From: an uncultured Oscillospiraceae bacterium
Lineage (GTDB): Bacteria > Bacillota > Clostridia > Oscillospirales > Oscillospiraceae
DNA: 55,129 bases
Reading direction: 5' to 3'
Assembly: GCA_947626905.1 (NCBI GenBank)
Contig: CANQUE010000008.1
Coordinates: 1 to 55,129, forward strand
In this document: one piece after another, positions 34,438-43,528 of the stretch
How the letters are laid out: each line of letters begins with the position of its first letter
How positions within the stretch are numbered: the first letter of the stretch is position 1
The notes under the pieces: generated by a model
What the model saw: only the letters and a program-made list of their open reading frames with translations
Told to the model about the DNA's origin: nothing
The model's database searches: none
Translations under genes and position numbers: made by a program

Positions 34438-36531
34438 GTGGAGGCAAATACGAGAAAACAGACGATACTTGTGGTGGACGATTCGGAAATGAATCGCTCC
34501 ATCCTGGCAGATATGCTGGAAGAAGAATATGAGATCCTGGAGGCGGAAGACGGCGAAGAGGGCGTGAACATCCTGCGGGAGCATTGGAAGGACATCGCCC
34601 TGGTGCTGCTGGACGTGGTCATGCCCCGGATGGACGGCTTCGGCGTGCTGGAGGCCATGAACCGGGAGGGCTGGACGGAGGACGTGCCCGTTATCATGAT
34701 CTCCGCCGAGAGCGGCTCGGCCCAGGTGGCCCGGGCCTACGACCTGGGAGTGAGCGATTTCATCGCCCGGCCCTTCGACGCGGTGATCGTGCGCCGGCGG
34801 GTGATGAACACCCTGCTGCTGTACGCCAAGCAGAAGCGGCTGATGTCCATGGTGGAGGAACAGATCCGGGAGACGGAACGGCACAGCAGCCTGATGATCG
34901 AGATCCTCAGCCATATCGTGGAGTTCCGCAACGGCGAGAGCGGCCTGCATATCCTGCATGTGCGCACGCTGACCGAGTTTTTGCTGCGGGCGCTGGTCCA
35001 CAAGACCAACCGCTACAAGCTGAGCGACCAGGATATATCCCGCATCAGCGTGGGCTCGGCCCTGCACGACATCGGAAAGATCGTCATCGACGAGAAGATC
35101 CTCAACAAGCCCGGCAAGCTCACCGCCGAGGAGTTCACCGTCATGAAGACCCACGCCATGAAGGGCGCGGAGATGCTGGACGCGCTGGAGGAGCAGCAGC
35201 GGGACGACCCGCTGGTGCGCACGGCCTACGAGATCTGCCGCTGGCACCATGAGCGCTACGACGGCCGGGGCTATCCGGACGGCCTGGCGGGGGACGATAT
35301 CCCCATCGCCGCCCAGGTGGTGGCCCTGGCGGACGTCTATGACGCGCTGACCAGCCCCCGGGTGTATAAAGAGCCCATCCCCCACGAAAAAGCGGTACAG
35401 ATGATCCTGGAGGGGAAATGCGGCGCGTTCAACCCGCTGCTGCTCCAGTGCCTGACGGAGAACGCCGGGAGCATCCGCCAGGAGCTGGCCGGCGGCGCGA
35501 GCACGGACGCGGCCCGCCGGGAGAGCCAGAATATCGTCAAGCAGTCCATCCAGGCGGCCACCGGCAGCCTTTCGGCCTCGGACCGGACGCTGCGGCTGCT
35601 GGATTACGAGCGGATGAAGCACGGCTTCTTCTCCGCCATGACCCAGGAGATCCAGTTCGAGTACACCGTTTCTCCCTCCATGCTGGTCATCTCGGCCTGG
35701 GGAGCGGAGAGGCTGGGGCTGGACGAGTTCATCCCCGCCCCGGCCGACGACGAGAAGCTCCGCGCCGTGCTGGGGGACGACGGCTGGCCGGAGATGTCGG
35801 CCCATATGCGCCGCACCACCCCGGAACACCCGGATATCCACTATGAGAGCCAGATCGTATGCGGCGGGGAGCCCCGCTGGCATCGGATCATGCTGCGTAC
35901 CATCTGGACGGCGGACTCGCCGCCCCGGTTCGACGGCGCGCTGGGCAAGGCCGTGGACATCCACGACACCCACGAGAAGCTGGCCGCCCTGGAAAACCGG
36001 GCCAGCCGGGACGCCATGACCGGCCTGCTCAACCGCGCCGCCGCCAAGGAGCGGATCAAGCTCCGGATGGAGGAGCGGCCGGAGGGCAACTATGCCCTGG
36101 CCATCTTCGACCTGGACTTCCTCAAGACGGCCAACGACCGGTACGGCCACCAGTTCGGCGACCAGGTGCTCAAGGAAGTGGCCCGGCGCCTGGTGCACAG
36201 CGTGCGCCGCTCCGACATCGCCTGCCGGGCGGGCGGGGACGAGTTCATGCTGTTTTTGGAGTACAACACCGACCTGGGAAAGACCGTCGACCGCATCTTC
36301 CACAGCTTGTGCGGCCCCTTCGGGGAGTATAACATATCCGTCACCATGGGCGTGGCCCGGGCGGAGGTGACCGGCCGGGATTATGAGCGGCTGTTCCGCG
36401 CGGCGGACACCGCCCTCTACGCGGCCAAGCGAAGCGGCAAAGGGAAGTATTTCTTCTACGACAGATCCATGCGGGACACCCTCTCGGCGCTGTCGGATAT
36501 AGACGGTGAAACGGAGGAACAGGGGAAATGA
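34438..36531 (+). CDS. Response regulator with HD-GYP and GGDEF domains
   Basis: A 697-residue protein starting with GTG 34438, AAAGGGG 7 bases upstream. A receiver domain (1-125) has phospho-acceptor Asp59 in LLDVVMPRMDG. An HD-GYP domain (about 150-345) has H210-D211 (ALHDIGKI) and HHERYDGRGYPDGL, the signature of cyclic-di-GMP phosphodiesterases. A PAS-like segment (about 380-500) precedes a GGDEF domain (about 515-690) with intact GGDEF at 599-603 and RRSD five residues before it, the product-inhibition site. Synthase and degradase are thus in one chain under phosphorylation control. The stop overlaps the Hpt gene (ATGA). Confidence 0.94.
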   Translation: MEANTRKQTILVVDDSEMNRSILADMLEEEYEILEAEDGEEGVNILREHWKDIALVLLDVVMPRMDGFGVLEAMNREGWTEDVPVIMISAESGSAQVARAYDLGVSDFIARPFDAVIVRRRVMNTLLLYAKQKRLMSMVEEQIRETERHSSLMIEILSHIVEFRNGESGLHILHVRTLTEFLLRALVHKTNRYKLSDQDISRISVGSALHDIGKIVIDEKILNKPGKLTAEEFTVMKTHAMKGAEMLDALEEQQRDDPLVRTAYEICRWHHERYDGRGYPDGLAGDDIPIAAQVVALADVYDALTSPRVYKEPIPHEKAVQMILEGKCGAFNPLLLQCLTENAGSIRQELAGGASTDAARRESQNIVKQSIQAATGSLSASDRTLRLLDYERMKHGFFSAMTQEIQFEYTVSPSMLVISAWGAERLGLDEFIPAPADDEKLRAVLGDDGWPEMSAHMRRTTPEHPDIHYESQIVCGGEPRWHRIMLRTIWTADSPPRFDGALGKAVDIHDTHEKLAALENRASRDAMTGLLNRAAAKERIKLRMEERPEGNYALAIFDLDFLKTANDRYGHQFGDQVLKEVARRLVHSVRRSDIACRAGGDEFMLFLEYNTDLGKTVDRIFHSLCGPFGEYNISVTMGVARAEVTGRDYERLFRAADTALYAAKRSGKGKYFFYDRSMRDTLSALSDIDGETEEQGK

Positions 36532-36890
36532 CCATGCAGGAGTGCTATCAGGCCATGGGGGCCGACTATGAGGACGTGCTGGGCCGGCTGCGCAGCGAGC
36601 GGCTGATCCAGAAATTCGTGCTCAAATTCCTGGACGACGGCAGCTATGAGCTGCTGTGCCGGAGCATGGAGGAGGGCCAGATCGAGGAGGCCTTCCGGGC
36701 CAGCCATACCATCAAGGGCGTGTGCCAGAACCTGGGCTTCACCCGGCTGGGCCAGTCCAGCCACGACCTGACCGAGGCCCTGCGGGGCGGGAAGAGCCCG
36801 GCGGCGGACGGCCTGCTGGAACAGGTGAAGGAGGATTACCGCCAGACGGCGGGGGCCATCCGCGCCTTTAAGCAGTCCAACGGCCTGTAA
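36528..36890 (+). CDS. Hpt (histidine phosphotransfer) protein
   Basis: A 120-residue helical protein. The Hpt motif is ASHTIKGVCQNLGFTRL (phospho-His about residue 61), followed by the usual helix. Hpt proteins carry phosphate between the receiver domains of hybrid kinases and a final response regulator. Its ATG overlaps the stop of the REC-HD-GYP-GGDEF gene and a hybrid kinase without its own Hpt lies 49 bases downstream. A relay kinase to Hpt to c-di-GMP enzyme is the natural reading (inference). Confidence 0.9.
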   Translation: MTMQECYQAMGADYEDVLGRLRSERLIQKFVLKFLDDGSYELLCRSMEEGQIEEAFRASHTIKGVCQNLGFTRLGQSSHDLTEALRGGKSPAADGLLEQVKEDYRQTAGAIRAFKQSNGL

Positions 36891-36939
36891 GAGCCGGCGT
36901 GTCCGGTATGCCCACCCACGAAAGGAAGAAGGAGAAGCC

Positions 36940-39525
36940 ATGAAAAAGCGCTTTCGCCGGCAGACGAGCGTGATCGACACGGTGGTGGTGATCGTTGTGA
37001 TCGCCGCGCTGTTTCTCACTGCCTATGTCCAGATCAGCCGGAGCCTCCGGGCCCGCTCCTTTAGCCGGATGGAGGAGGCCGTACAGACCGTCATGGAGGA
37101 GGTGGCCTCCAAACTGGAGCGGGACAGCAGCATCCTCAACGCCACGGCCGATATCCTGGCCGCCACCAACTTCGCCGGCGGAGAGGATGAACTGGATGTG
37201 GACAGCCTGCTGGAGACGATCAAGAACGTGGAGCCCCTCTTTGACACCATGAATATCCGCGTGCTGCTGTCGGATGAGCGGGTCCTGCTGCCGAACGGCC
37301 AGATCACCGACGTGTCCTCTGTCGACAGCATCTCCTTCGCCCGGGAGGCGCCTCTGGGCGAGCACGTGTCCAACCGGGTGGAGAGCATGAGCGGCGACTA
37401 TATCCTGCGGCACTTTGTGCCTGTGGTGCAGGACGGCGAAACGGTGGCTCTGGTGTACGGCATCACCCAGCTGGACGAGCTTCCCAACGTGCTGAACATC
37501 AATAATATCTACAACGCCAGCGCCAGCATCTATATCGTCGACACCAGAAACGGCGATTTCATCCTGGACACCCGGCATGGCGATCTGACCAACGTGGGCG
37601 ACTACAGCGAAAAGGATGCCGGCCGGGAGACCAAGGGCGAGCAGGATTGGGACGAGTACACGGCGGACATCCTGGCCCTGAACACCGGCTACGTGGTGTT
37701 CCGCACGGACCAGACCGACGGCTGGGAGTATATGTACTACGGCCCCGCCGGCATCAACCAGTGGGCCATCGCGGTCTCCGTACCGGAGAAGGAGGCCTTT
37801 GCCAGCGTGTTCGTGGTGCGGGATATCTGCATTTTGATCGGCGTGCTGATGGCGGTGACCGTGGCGGTGTACTACGCCATCATCCGCCACAAGGCCAAAC
37901 AGGAGATGGACCGCGCCGTGGAGCGGGCGGTGCTGGAGGAGAAGCTGAAGAAGGCGGAGGCCGCCGAGAAGGCCAAGACCACGTTCCTCAGCAATATGAG
38001 CCATGATATCCGCACGCCGATGAACGCCATCATCGGCTTCGCCACCCTGGCGGGGGCGAATCTGGACAACAAGGAGCGTACCCAGGAGTATCTGGCGAAG
38101 ATCCTGTCCTCCAGCAACCATCTGCTGAGCCTGATCAACGACGTGCTGGACATGAGCCGCATCGAGTCGGGCAAGCTGAACATTGAGGAAAAGCCCTGCT
38201 CCTTCTCGGATATCTTCCGGGATATGCGCAACATCATCCAGACCCAGATGCAGGCCAAGCAGCTGAGCTTCTTCATGGATACCATGGACGTGGTGGACGA
38301 GGATATCTACTGCGACAAGCTGCATATCAACCAGGTGCTTTTGAACCTGCTGTCCAACGCCATCAAATTCACCCCCGCCGGCGGGTCCGTGTCCATGACG
38401 GTCCGGCAGAAGCCGGGCGCGCCCAAGGGATACGGCGCCTATGAGATCCGGGTCAAGGATACGGGCATCGGCATGAGCCCGGAGTTTGCCGAGCACATCT
38501 TCGAGCCCTTCGAGCGGGAGCGCAACTCCACCGTCAGCGGCATCCAGGGCACGGGGCTGGGCATGGCCATCACCAAGAGCATCGTCGATGCCATGGGCGG
38601 CACCATAGAGGTGACGTCGGCCCCCAACGCGGGCACCGAGTTCGTCATCGACCTGCAGTTCCGGCTCCAGTCGGAGCACCGGCAGGTGGGCGTGATCCGG
38701 GAGCTGGACGGCATGCGGGGCCTGGTGGTGGACGACAGCTTCTCCACCTGCGACAGTGTGACGAAGATGCTCACCCAGATCGGCATGCGGGCCGAGTGGA
38801 CCATGCACGGCCGGGAGGCTGTGCTCCGGGCCCGGCAGGCCGTGGAGATGGGGGATGAGTTTTACGCCTACATCATCGACTGGGCCCTGCCGGATCTGAA
38901 CGGGCTGGAGGTGGTCCGGCAGATCCGGGCCGTCGCGGGGGATCATTTCCCCATCATCATCCTCACCGCCTATGACTGGACGGCCTTTGAAGAGGAGGCC
39001 CGCCAGGCGGGCGTCACCGCGTTTTGCAACAAACCCATCTTCCTGTCCGAGCTCCGGGATACCCTGGTCAACGCCCTGAGCGGGGCGGAAGCGGTCCCGG
39101 CGGCCATCTCCCTGCCGGATTCGGAGGAGGAGGTCAAGGGCAAGCGGATCCTCCTGGTGGAGGACAACGAGCTGAACCGAGAGATCGCGGTGGAGCTTCT
39201 CACCGAGAGCGGCTTCGTGGTGGACGAGGCCCAGGACGGTACGGTGGCGGTGGAGAAGGTGCGATCCTCCCAGGCCGGCTGGTATGACATGATCCTCATG
39301 GACGTGCAAATGCCCATCATGAACGGCTACGAGGCCACCCGGGCCATCCGGGCCCTGCCCGAGCCGGAGAAGGCGAACATCCCCGTGGTGGCCATGACGG
39401 CCAACGCCTTTGACGAGGACAGGCGCCTGGCCCTGGAAAGCGGGATGAACGATCACATCGCCAAACCCATCAACGCCCAGAAGCTCATCGAGGTCATCAG
39501 CCAGCAGCTGAAGAAAAAGGAATGA
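36940..39525 (+). CDS. Hybrid sensor histidine kinase with two receiver domains
   Basis: An 861-residue membrane kinase with AAAGGAAGAAGG before ATG. A membrane helix lies about 13-30 (VVVIVVIAALFLTAYV). An extracellular sensor of the Cache type (about 35-285) precedes a second helix near 290-312. The kinase core has His355 in NMSHDIRTPMNAIIGF and DTGIGM/GTGLGM. Two receiver domains carry Asp647 (IIDWALPDLNG) and Asp788 (LMDVQMPIMNGY). It has the same architecture as the kinase at 13552 but no PAS domain or linked binding protein. It should pass phosphate to the Hpt protein next door and so set cyclic-di-GMP turnover. Confidence 0.93.
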   Translation: MKKRFRRQTSVIDTVVVIVVIAALFLTAYVQISRSLRARSFSRMEEAVQTVMEEVASKLERDSSILNATADILAATNFAGGEDELDVDSLLETIKNVEPLFDTMNIRVLLSDERVLLPNGQITDVSSVDSISFAREAPLGEHVSNRVESMSGDYILRHFVPVVQDGETVALVYGITQLDELPNVLNINNIYNASASIYIVDTRNGDFILDTRHGDLTNVGDYSEKDAGRETKGEQDWDEYTADILALNTGYVVFRTDQTDGWEYMYYGPAGINQWAIAVSVPEKEAFASVFVVRDICILIGVLMAVTVAVYYAIIRHKAKQEMDRAVERAVLEEKLKKAEAAEKAKTTFLSNMSHDIRTPMNAIIGFATLAGANLDNKERTQEYLAKILSSSNHLLSLINDVLDMSRIESGKLNIEEKPCSFSDIFRDMRNIIQTQMQAKQLSFFMDTMDVVDEDIYCDKLHINQVLLNLLSNAIKFTPAGGSVSMTVRQKPGAPKGYGAYEIRVKDTGIGMSPEFAEHIFEPFERERNSTVSGIQGTGLGMAITKSIVDAMGGTIEVTSAPNAGTEFVIDLQFRLQSEHRQVGVIRELDGMRGLVVDDSFSTCDSVTKMLTQIGMRAEWTMHGREAVLRARQAVEMGDEFYAYIIDWALPDLNGLEVVRQIRAVAGDHFPIIILTAYDWTAFEEEARQAGVTAFCNKPIFLSELRDTLVNALSGAEAVPAAISLPDSEEEVKGKRILLVEDNELNREIAVELLTESGFVVDEAQDGTVAVEKVRSSQAGWYDMILMDVQMPIMNGYEATRAIRALPEPEKANIPVVAMTANAFDEDRRLALESGMNDHIAKPINAQKLIEVISQQLKKKE

Positions 39526-39535
39526 TCTTATTTGG

Positions 39536-39574
39536 AACGCGGGACCGCGCCGGCTGGCCTGGTCCCGCGTTTTT
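39536..39574 (+). terminator. Terminator of the phosphorelay cluster
   Basis: AACGCGGGACC (39536-39546) pairs with GGTCCCGCGTT (39561-39571), followed by a T-run. Confidence 0.85.
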
Positions 39575-39642
39575 CCGGCGCGGGAGTTTTCCGCCGGCCG
39601 GTTTGGTGATATAAGGCCGGTTTTTCGGAAGGAGGGACGCAT

Positions 39643-41016
39643 ATGGCACGGCTGTCTGTGAAAGGCGGGACGATGGACATGACCCGGGGCGCCATCTGGC
39701 CGGTGCTGGTGTCCTTCTCCATCCCCCTGCTGCTGGGGGATCTGTTCCAGCTGCTGTATAACACGGTGGACTCCATCGTGGTGGGCCAGTTCGTGGGACT
39801 GTCCGCCCTGGCGGCGGTGGGGTCCACGGACCACATCTGCAAGCTGCTGGTGAATTTCTTCTCCGGCTTTTCCATGGGCGCCAGCGCCGTCATCAGCCAG
39901 TGCTTCGGCGCTCACGACACGGATAAGCTCCACCGGGCCATCCAGACCACTATGGCGCTGACCTTTACCGCCTGCGTGGTGCTGACCGGGGTGGGCGTGC
40001 TGGGCTGCGACTGGCTGCTGGAACAGACGGATACCCCGCCGGACGTGTTTTCCGAGGCCAGCCTCTATCTGCATATCTATTTCGCGGGCCTGCCGGGGCT
40101 GCTGATCTACAACATGGGCAGCGCCATCCTCCGGGCCCTGGGGGACACCCGGCGGCCCACGCTGTTTTTGCTGGGCTCCAGCGGGCTGAACGTGGCGCTG
40201 GACCTGCTGTTCGTGCTGGTCTTTCACTGGGGGATCGCGGGGGTGGCCTGGGCCACCATCCTGGCCCAGGCCGTTTCCGCCGTGCTGGTGCTGGTGGTAC
40301 TGACCCGCCTGCCAGAGCCGGGCTGCGCCTATGTGTGGCGGGAGCTGCTGGTGGATCGGGCCTTGGCCGGGCGCATCATCAACATCGGCCTGCCCGTGGC
40401 GCTGCAGAAGGCCATCGTGGCCTTTTCCAACGTGTTCATCCAGGCCTATATCAACGTCTTCGACACCGCCGCCATCGCCGGATGGGCCTGCTACCGGAAG
40501 CTGGACCAGTACCTGATGCTGCCCATGCAGAGCATGGGCCAGGCCGCGGCCACCTTCGTGGCCCAGAACCTGGGCGCCGGGCAGCTGGACCGGGCGAAAA
40601 AGGGCGTGTGGGCGGCGCTGGGGATCTCCTTCGCCGTGTCGGCGCTGGCGGCGGCGGTGATCTGCGCCGTGCCCTCGCCGCTGGTGCGGCTGTTCATCGA
40701 CGACGCGGGCACCCTCCGCTTCGGCGTGCTGTTCATCCGCCTGTGCACCCCCTTCGCCACCCTGTGCTCTCTCAACCAGGTGTTTTCCGGGGCCATGCGG
40801 GGCGCGGGCAGCAGCCGCATCCCCATGATCATCACCCTGTGCACCCATGTGTTTTTCCGCCAGGCGTTCCTGTTCGTCGTCAGCCGCCTGCTGCCGGGCA
40901 ACCTGACGGTGGTGGCGTTTGCCTACCCCCTGGGCTGGATCATCTGCGGCGTGGTCATAAGCCTGTGCTACCGCTTTTCCGGGTGGGACAAAAAGTGGCG
41001 GGATAAGCCGGCGTGA
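39643..41016 (+). CDS. MATE-family efflux transporter
   Basis: A 457-residue membrane protein with about twelve hydrophobic segments in two related halves. The N-terminus carries the family signature [20 protein letters not shown] with [20 protein letters not shown]. The second half begins near [24 protein letters not shown] proteins export cationic drugs or metabolites in exchange for sodium or protons. GGAAGGAGGG precedes the ATG. It is a single gene flanked by terminators. The substrate cannot be deduced. Confidence 0.93.
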   Translation: MARLSVKGGTMDMTRGAIWPVLVSFSIPLLLGDLFQLLYNTVDSIVVGQFVGLSALAAVGSTDHICKLLVNFFSGFSMGASAVISQCFGAHDTDKLHRAIQTTMALTFTACVVLTGVGVLGCDWLLEQTDTPPDVFSEASLYLHIYFAGLPGLLIYNMGSAILRALGDTRRPTLFLLGSSGLNVALDLLFVLVFHWGIAGVAWATILAQAVSAVLVLVVLTRLPEPGCAYVWRELLVDRALAGRIINIGLPVALQKAIVAFSNVFIQAYINVFDTAAIAGWACYRKLDQYLMLPMQSMGQAAATFVAQNLGAGQLDRAKKGVWAALGISFAVSALAAAVICAVPSPLVRLFIDDAGTLRFGVLFIRLCTPFATLCSLNQVFSGAMRGAGSSRIPMIITLCTHVFFRQAFLFVVSRLLPGNLTVVAFAYPLGWIICGVVISLCYRFSGWDKKWRDKPA

Positions 41017-41059
41017 AAGTCCGGACGTTCTGCCGTGCCGCCGTCGAGATCGACAAAAC

Positions 41060-41087
41060 ACCGGGGGCGCCGCCTCCGGCGTTTTTT
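41060..41087 (+). terminator. Probable terminator of the MATE gene
   Basis: A short GC stem (CGCCG 41068-41072 with CGGCG 41077-41081) is followed by six T. The stem is short but the T-run is good. Confidence 0.6.
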
Positions 41088-41098
41088 GCGGCTATGTG

Positions 41099-41127
41099 TT
41101 GCAATCGGGGCATGAGCGTGATAAAAT
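41099..41127 (+). promoter_or_regulatory. Predicted sigma-A promoter of typA
   Basis: TTGCAA (41099-41104), a 17-base spacer and TAAAAT (41122-41127), 41 bases before the start codon. Confidence 0.7.
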
Positions 41128-41168
41128 AACCCAATGTGTGTGCATACCATAGAAAAGAGTGAACGACC

Positions 41169-42980
41169 ATGCAAGAGCTGAGAAACATTGCCATCATCGC
41201 CCACGTGGACCATGGCAAGACCACCCTGGTGGACGCCATGCTCCGCCAGTCCGGCGCCTTCCGCCAAAACCAGCAGGTCCAGGAGCGCATCATGGACTCC
41301 GGCGACCTGGAGCGGGAGCGGGGCATCACCATTCTGGCGAAAAACACCGCCATCCACTATAAGGACGTAAAAATAAACATCGTGGACACCCCGGGCCACG
41401 CCGATTTCGGCGGCGAGGTGGAGCGGATCCTGAAAATGGTCAACGGCGTGCTGCTACTGGTGGACGCCGCCGAGGGGCCCATGCCCCAGACCCGGTTCGT
41501 GCTGGAGCACGCGCTGCAGCTGGGCCACAAGGTGATCGTGGTGGTCAATAAGATCGACCGGCCCGACCAGCGGGTCTACGAGGTCATAGACGAGGTACTG
41601 GAGCTGCTGATGGACCTGGGCTGCACGGACGAGCAGCTGGACAGCCCCATGCTCTTCGCCTCCGCCCGGCAGGGCATCTGCTCTGTCAGCCCGGATACCC
41701 CGGGAGAGGATCTGGAGCCCCTGTTCCAGGCCATCGTCAACTATATCCCCGCCCCGGAGCGGCGGCTGGACGAGCCGTTTCAGATGCTGGTCAGCTCCAT
41801 CGACTACAACGAGTATGTGGGCCGCATCGCCATCGGCCGCATCGAGCGGGGCCGGGTCACGCAAAACCAGGAGATCGCGGTGTGCGACTACCACGACGAG
41901 CGGCCGGTGCGCCGGGCCAAGGCGGTGAGTATGTACGAATACGAGCCCCTGGGCCGGGCCCCGGTGACGGAGGCCCTGGCCGGGAGCATCATCGCCATGA
42001 GCGGCATCGGCGACGTGACCATCGGCGACACCATCTGCGCCCCGGAGGCCATCGAACCGCTGCCCTTCGTCAAGATCTCCGCGCCCACCATCGAGATGAC
42101 CTTCTCCGTCAACGACAGCCCCTTTGCCGGCCGGGAGGGCAAGTGGGTCACCAGCCGGAACATCCGCCAGCGCCTGGAGCAGGAAACGCTGAAGGACGTT
42201 TCCCTGCGGGTGACGGAGACCGACTCCACCGACGCGTTCAACGTGGCCGGACGGGGGGAGATGCACCTGTCCATCCTCATCGAGACCATGCGCCGGGAGG
42301 GCTATGAGTTCCAGGTTTCCCCGGCCCGGGTCCTCTACCGGGACATCGACGGGAAAAAGTGCGAGCCCATGGAGCGGGTGGTGCTGGACGTGCCCGGCGA
42401 GTGCGTGGGCCCGGTGATGGAGAAGCTGGGCCAGCGCAAGGGCGAATTCGTACAGATGACCCCCGTAGGGGAGCGGATGAAGCTGGAATTTCTGGTGCCC
42501 ACCCGGGGCCTGTTCGGCTATCGCAGCGAATTTCTCACCGATACCCGGGGCGAGGGCATCATGGCCAGCGTGTTCGACTCCTACGCCCCCATGAAGGGGG
42601 ACGTGAAGCGCCGGAACACCGGCTCGCTGATCGCCTTCGAGACCGGCGAGGCGGTGGCCTATGGCCTGTGGAACGCCCAGGACCGGGGCGCGCTGTTCAT
42701 CAACCCCGGCACGGCGGTATACGCCGGCATGGTGGTGGGGGAGAGCCCGAAAAAAGAGGACATCGTGGTGAACGTGTGCCGCTCCAAGCACCTGACCAAC
42801 ACCCGGGCCTCCGGCTCCGACGAGGCCCTGCGCCTGATCCCGCCCCGACAGATGAGCCTGGAGCAATGCCTGGAGTTCATGGCCGACGACGAGCTTTTGG
42901 AGGTCACGCCGGAGCATCTCCGGCTGCGCAAGGCCATTTTGAACCACGAAAAACGGATGAAAAGCCAGTTCCGGAAATAA
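41169..42980 (+). CDS. typA: Ribosome-associated GTPase TypA/BipA
   Basis: A 603-residue translational GTPase. The G1 motif is [11 protein letters not shown]2 lies around RERGITI, G3 is [14 protein letters not shown], and G4 is [12 protein letters not shown]-like domains III and V and the BipA-specific C-terminal domain ([22 protein letters not shown]) follow, and the length is normal. TypA binds the ribosome under stress and in low temperature and helps large-subunit assembly. A single gene with its own promoter, upstream of rpsO. Confidence 0.97.
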   Translation: MQELRNIAIIAHVDHGKTTLVDAMLRQSGAFRQNQQVQERIMDSGDLERERGITILAKNTAIHYKDVKINIVDTPGHADFGGEVERILKMVNGVLLLVDAAEGPMPQTRFVLEHALQLGHKVIVVVNKIDRPDQRVYEVIDEVLELLMDLGCTDEQLDSPMLFASARQGICSVSPDTPGEDLEPLFQAIVNYIPAPERRLDEPFQMLVSSIDYNEYVGRIAIGRIERGRVTQNQEIAVCDYHDERPVRRAKAVSMYEYEPLGRAPVTEALAGSIIAMSGIGDVTIGDTICAPEAIEPLPFVKISAPTIEMTFSVNDSPFAGREGKWVTSRNIRQRLEQETLKDVSLRVTETDSTDAFNVAGRGEMHLSILIETMRREGYEFQVSPARVLYRDIDGKKCEPMERVVLDVPGECVGPVMEKLGQRKGEFVQMTPVGERMKLEFLVPTRGLFGYRSEFLTDTRGEGIMASVFDSYAPMKGDVKRRNTGSLIAFETGEAVAYGLWNAQDRGALFINPGTAVYAGMVVGESPKKEDIVVNVCRSKHLTNTRASGSDEALRLIPPRQMSLEQCLEFMADDELLEVTPEHLRLRKAILNHEKRMKSQFRK

Positions 42981-43005
42981 ACCGGGGCGAAACGGCAAAT
43001 AATTT

Positions 43006-43034
43006 TTGACAAACGGACGATAGTGTGGTATAGT
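43006..43034 (+). promoter_or_regulatory. Sigma-A promoter of rpsO
   Basis: Perfect TTGACA (43006-43011), a 17-base spacer and TATAGT (43029-43034). The predicted transcript has a leader of about 85 bases. Confidence 0.85.
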
Positions 43035-43045
43035 ACCAACACTTG

Positions 43046-43078
43046 GGACCCGCGGTTCTTGGTCCGGGGCGCAGCCCC
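43046..43078 (+). promoter_or_regulatory. Structured rpsO leader (two adjacent hairpins)
   Basis: GGACC/GGTCC (43046-43050 with 43061-43065) is followed at once by GGGGC/GCCCC (43066-43070 with 43074-43078). S15 is known to control its own mRNA through leader structures of varied shape; a role here is inferred. Confidence 0.45.
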
Positions 43079-43125
43079 CCACTCAGACGCAGGGTATAGT
43101 AAAACCGAAAGGAAGGGCAAAAACC

Positions 43126-43392
43126 ATGATCACCAAGGAACAGAAGACCGCTATCATCGAGAGCAACAAGACCCATGAGAACGACACCGGTTCTCCGGAA
43201 GTCCAGATCGCCATCCTCACCGAGCGGATCAACCAGCTCACCGAGCACCTGAAGGTGCACAAGAAAGACAACCACAGCCGTATGGGCCTGTTTAAGATGA
43301 TCGGCAAGCGCCGCCGTCTGCTGGACTATGTGGCCAAGAACGACATCGAGCGCTACCGCGCGATCATTGCCAAGCTTGGCATCCGTAAGTGA
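43126..43392 (+). CDS. rpsO: 30S ribosomal protein S15
   Basis: An 88-residue protein of normal S15 length. It has the family features [20 protein letters not shown], the [11 protein letters not shown] loop and KRRRLLDYV that contact 16S rRNA helices, and a conserved C-terminus. It binds the central domain of 16S rRNA early in 30S assembly. GGAAGG precedes the ATG. It has its own promoter and terminator and stands just before pnp, the gene order common in bacteria. Confidence 0.98.
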   Translation: MITKEQKTAIIESNKTHENDTGSPEVQIAILTERINQLTEHLKVHKKDNHSRMGLFKMIGKRRRLLDYVAKNDIERYRAIIAKLGIRK

Positions 43393-43426
43393 GTTTCGCT
43401 TACACTGAGGGGTATGAAGGTTTTTT

Positions 43427-43460
43427 GAGTGGGACAAGTTCATACTGTCCCACTCTTTTT
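43427..43460 (+). terminator. Intrinsic terminator of rpsO
   Basis: GAGTGGGACA (43427-43436) pairs with TGTCCCACTC (43446-43455), followed by TTTTT. It separates rpsO from pnp, although read-through is usual in this pair. Confidence 0.92.
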
Positions 43461-43528
43461 ATGGCAAGTTTACCCGCGGGAGCGGGTTTTCTGGATAGAA
43501 TTTGGATGCTGAAGAAAGGAACGAACCC

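Noticed and set aside
36868-41061. A 1397-codon minus-strand frame opposite the second kinase and MATE gene
   Set aside because: It spans two unrelated well-supported genes and a terminator, and the product has no recognisable domain.
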